From an uncultured Actinomycetes bacterium (GTDB lineage: Bacteria > Actinomycetota > Thermoleophilia > Solirubrobacterales > Solirubrobacteraceae): a stretch of 6,135 nucleotides of DNA. The position numbers and the translations under genes were made by a program. The notes under the pieces are model-generated. The model had not been told where the DNA came from, did no database searches, and was given only the letters and a program-made list of their open reading frames with translations. The stretch covers positions 1 to 6,135 of the forward strand of contig CALAQT010000376.1 of the NCBI GenBank assembly GCA_937888775.1, in the 5' to 3' direction. Shown in pieces: positions 5,716 to 6,135 of the stretch (its first letter is position 1; every line of letters starts with the position of its first letter).

Positions 5716-5949
5716 CGTGGTAGTCGAGAAGCTCCTGCTTGCTTGGGTGGGGGTGGAGCGCAGGGGCCGGCTCAGGTGGGGTGTTGGCGGAAGAGGACGC
5801 GCTCGCGCTGCTGATCGCCGGTCTGGCGGTCAAGACGAGCGCGCCGAGGGGCCTCGATGGCGAGCATTCGGGCTCAAGGGCGCGCTCGGTCGTGCCGATA
5901 GATCCAATCTGGCTCTCAGATGATCAGTCATGGCCCTACAGAGCTCTTT

Positions 5950-5997
5950 GCACAGCGCCGAGGTCTTGCTGTGCTCGAAGGTCGGGGTCGAGCACAG
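5950..5997. repeat. Pair of mutually exclusive hairpins upstream of the 6105 gene
   Basis: CTGTGCTCGA (5969-5978) pairs perfectly with TCGAGCACAG (5988-5997), a 10-bp stem with a nine-base loop. The 5' half of that stem, GCTGTGC (5968-5974), also pairs perfectly with GCACAGC (5950-5956) over an 11-nt loop. Only one of the two can form at a time. The element lies about 110 nt before the start codon at 6105, a position compatible with a regulated 5' leader if transcription begins upstream. Confidence 0.4.
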
Positions 5998-6091
5998 ACT
6001 CCGCTCGTACAGAGGCGTCCCTAGCTCGCTCGCTCGCTGCGCGGTCCCCCCAGCGCGACCGTGACTTCGGCAGGCACGCAGCACAACCGAC

Positions 6092-6099
6092 GGAGGTGG
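6092..6099 (+). promoter_or_regulatory. Ribosome binding site of the truncated gene at the right edge
   Basis: GGAGGTGG with its GGAGGT core ending seven bases before ATG 6105. It is the main reason to call a gene start here. Confidence 0.65.
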
Positions 6100-6104
6100 C
6101 TTAG

Positions 6105-6135
6105 ATGACCGCAACGATCGAGGAGCTCGATGGGG
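6105..6135 (+). CDS. Start of a protein-coding gene, cut by the window end
   Basis: Ten codons are visible, giving MTATIEELDG, behind a good Shine-Dalgarno. The N-terminus is hydrophilic and acidic with no signal peptide, so the product is probably cytosolic. Too little is visible to name a family. Confidence 0.55.
   Translation, partial: MTATIEELDG

Larger units (their letters stand above)
4993..6091. other. 1.1 kb without a convincing gene, containing several hairpins
   Basis: Between the start region of the minus-strand secreted protein and the plus-strand gene at 6105 I see no frame with a ribosome binding site plus a protein-like translation. The best candidate is the 5739-6104 frame, whose segment VLAEEDALALLIAGLAVKTS is protein-like, but the rest is not and no Shine-Dalgarno precedes it. 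The stretch contains a 10-bp palindrome CTCAGCTGAG (5381-5390), hairpins at 5392-5446, 5683-5715 and 5950-5997, an 8-bp tandem repeat at 5546-5561, and a short GCTC microrepeat near 6022-6037. It may contain promoters, a small RNA or decayed genes. Confidence 0.5.

Noticed and set aside
5739..6104. 121-codon frame with VLAEEDALALLIAGLAVKTS
   Set aside because: No Shine-Dalgarno, and the second half is low-complexity and crosses the hairpin region. Only a short segment looks protein-like, which is not enough to call a gene.

Overview
This is a GC-rich window (roughly two thirds G+C by eye). It resembles the chromosome of a high-GC actinobacterium. A Thermoleophilia/Solirubrobacterales-type host is my best guess, based on the kinds of protein present: a DUF3089 secreted hydrolase, a glutathione-S-transferase-like N-terminal fragment with an SHPCM motif, and an Ala/Pro-linker secreted cysteine protein. 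That assignment is inference, not something the sequence proves.

Layout. A tRNA-His gene (anticodon GUG) lies at the left edge on the minus strand. It is followed on the plus strand by a frameshifted remnant of a GST/glutaredoxin-like protein (144-430) and about 420 nt without a convincing gene. A secreted DUF3089-type alpha/beta hydrolase (866-1909) and an aldo/keto reductase (2330-3379) follow, each with its own Shine-Dalgarno sequence and separated by about 420 nt. Next come about 650 nt with no recognisable gene, which include a strong Shine-Dalgarno in front of a 10-codon reading frame. A TetR-regulator-like C-terminal fragment (4025-4222) follows. On the minus strand, 4313-4981 encodes a secreted six-cysteine protein with a low-complexity Ala/Pro/Gly linker made from a hexanucleotide repeat. 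The last 1.1 kb has no convincing gene but holds several hairpins. At the right edge a new plus-strand gene begins (6105) and is cut by the window end.

How the parts relate. The three intact protein genes look like single-gene transcription units, not an operon. Two encode exported proteins and one encodes a cytosolic NADPH-type oxidoreductase. The TetR-like fragment may be what is left of a regulator. Intact coding sequence covers only about 46% of the window, and the remnants fall in the gaps, so this looks like an eroding, gene-poor chromosomal region. I found no CRISPR array, insertion sequence, integrase, toxin-antitoxin pair or recognisable defence system. The most unusual signals are the two sets of overlapping, mutually exclusive hairpins and the 11-bp hairpin in 5390-6000.
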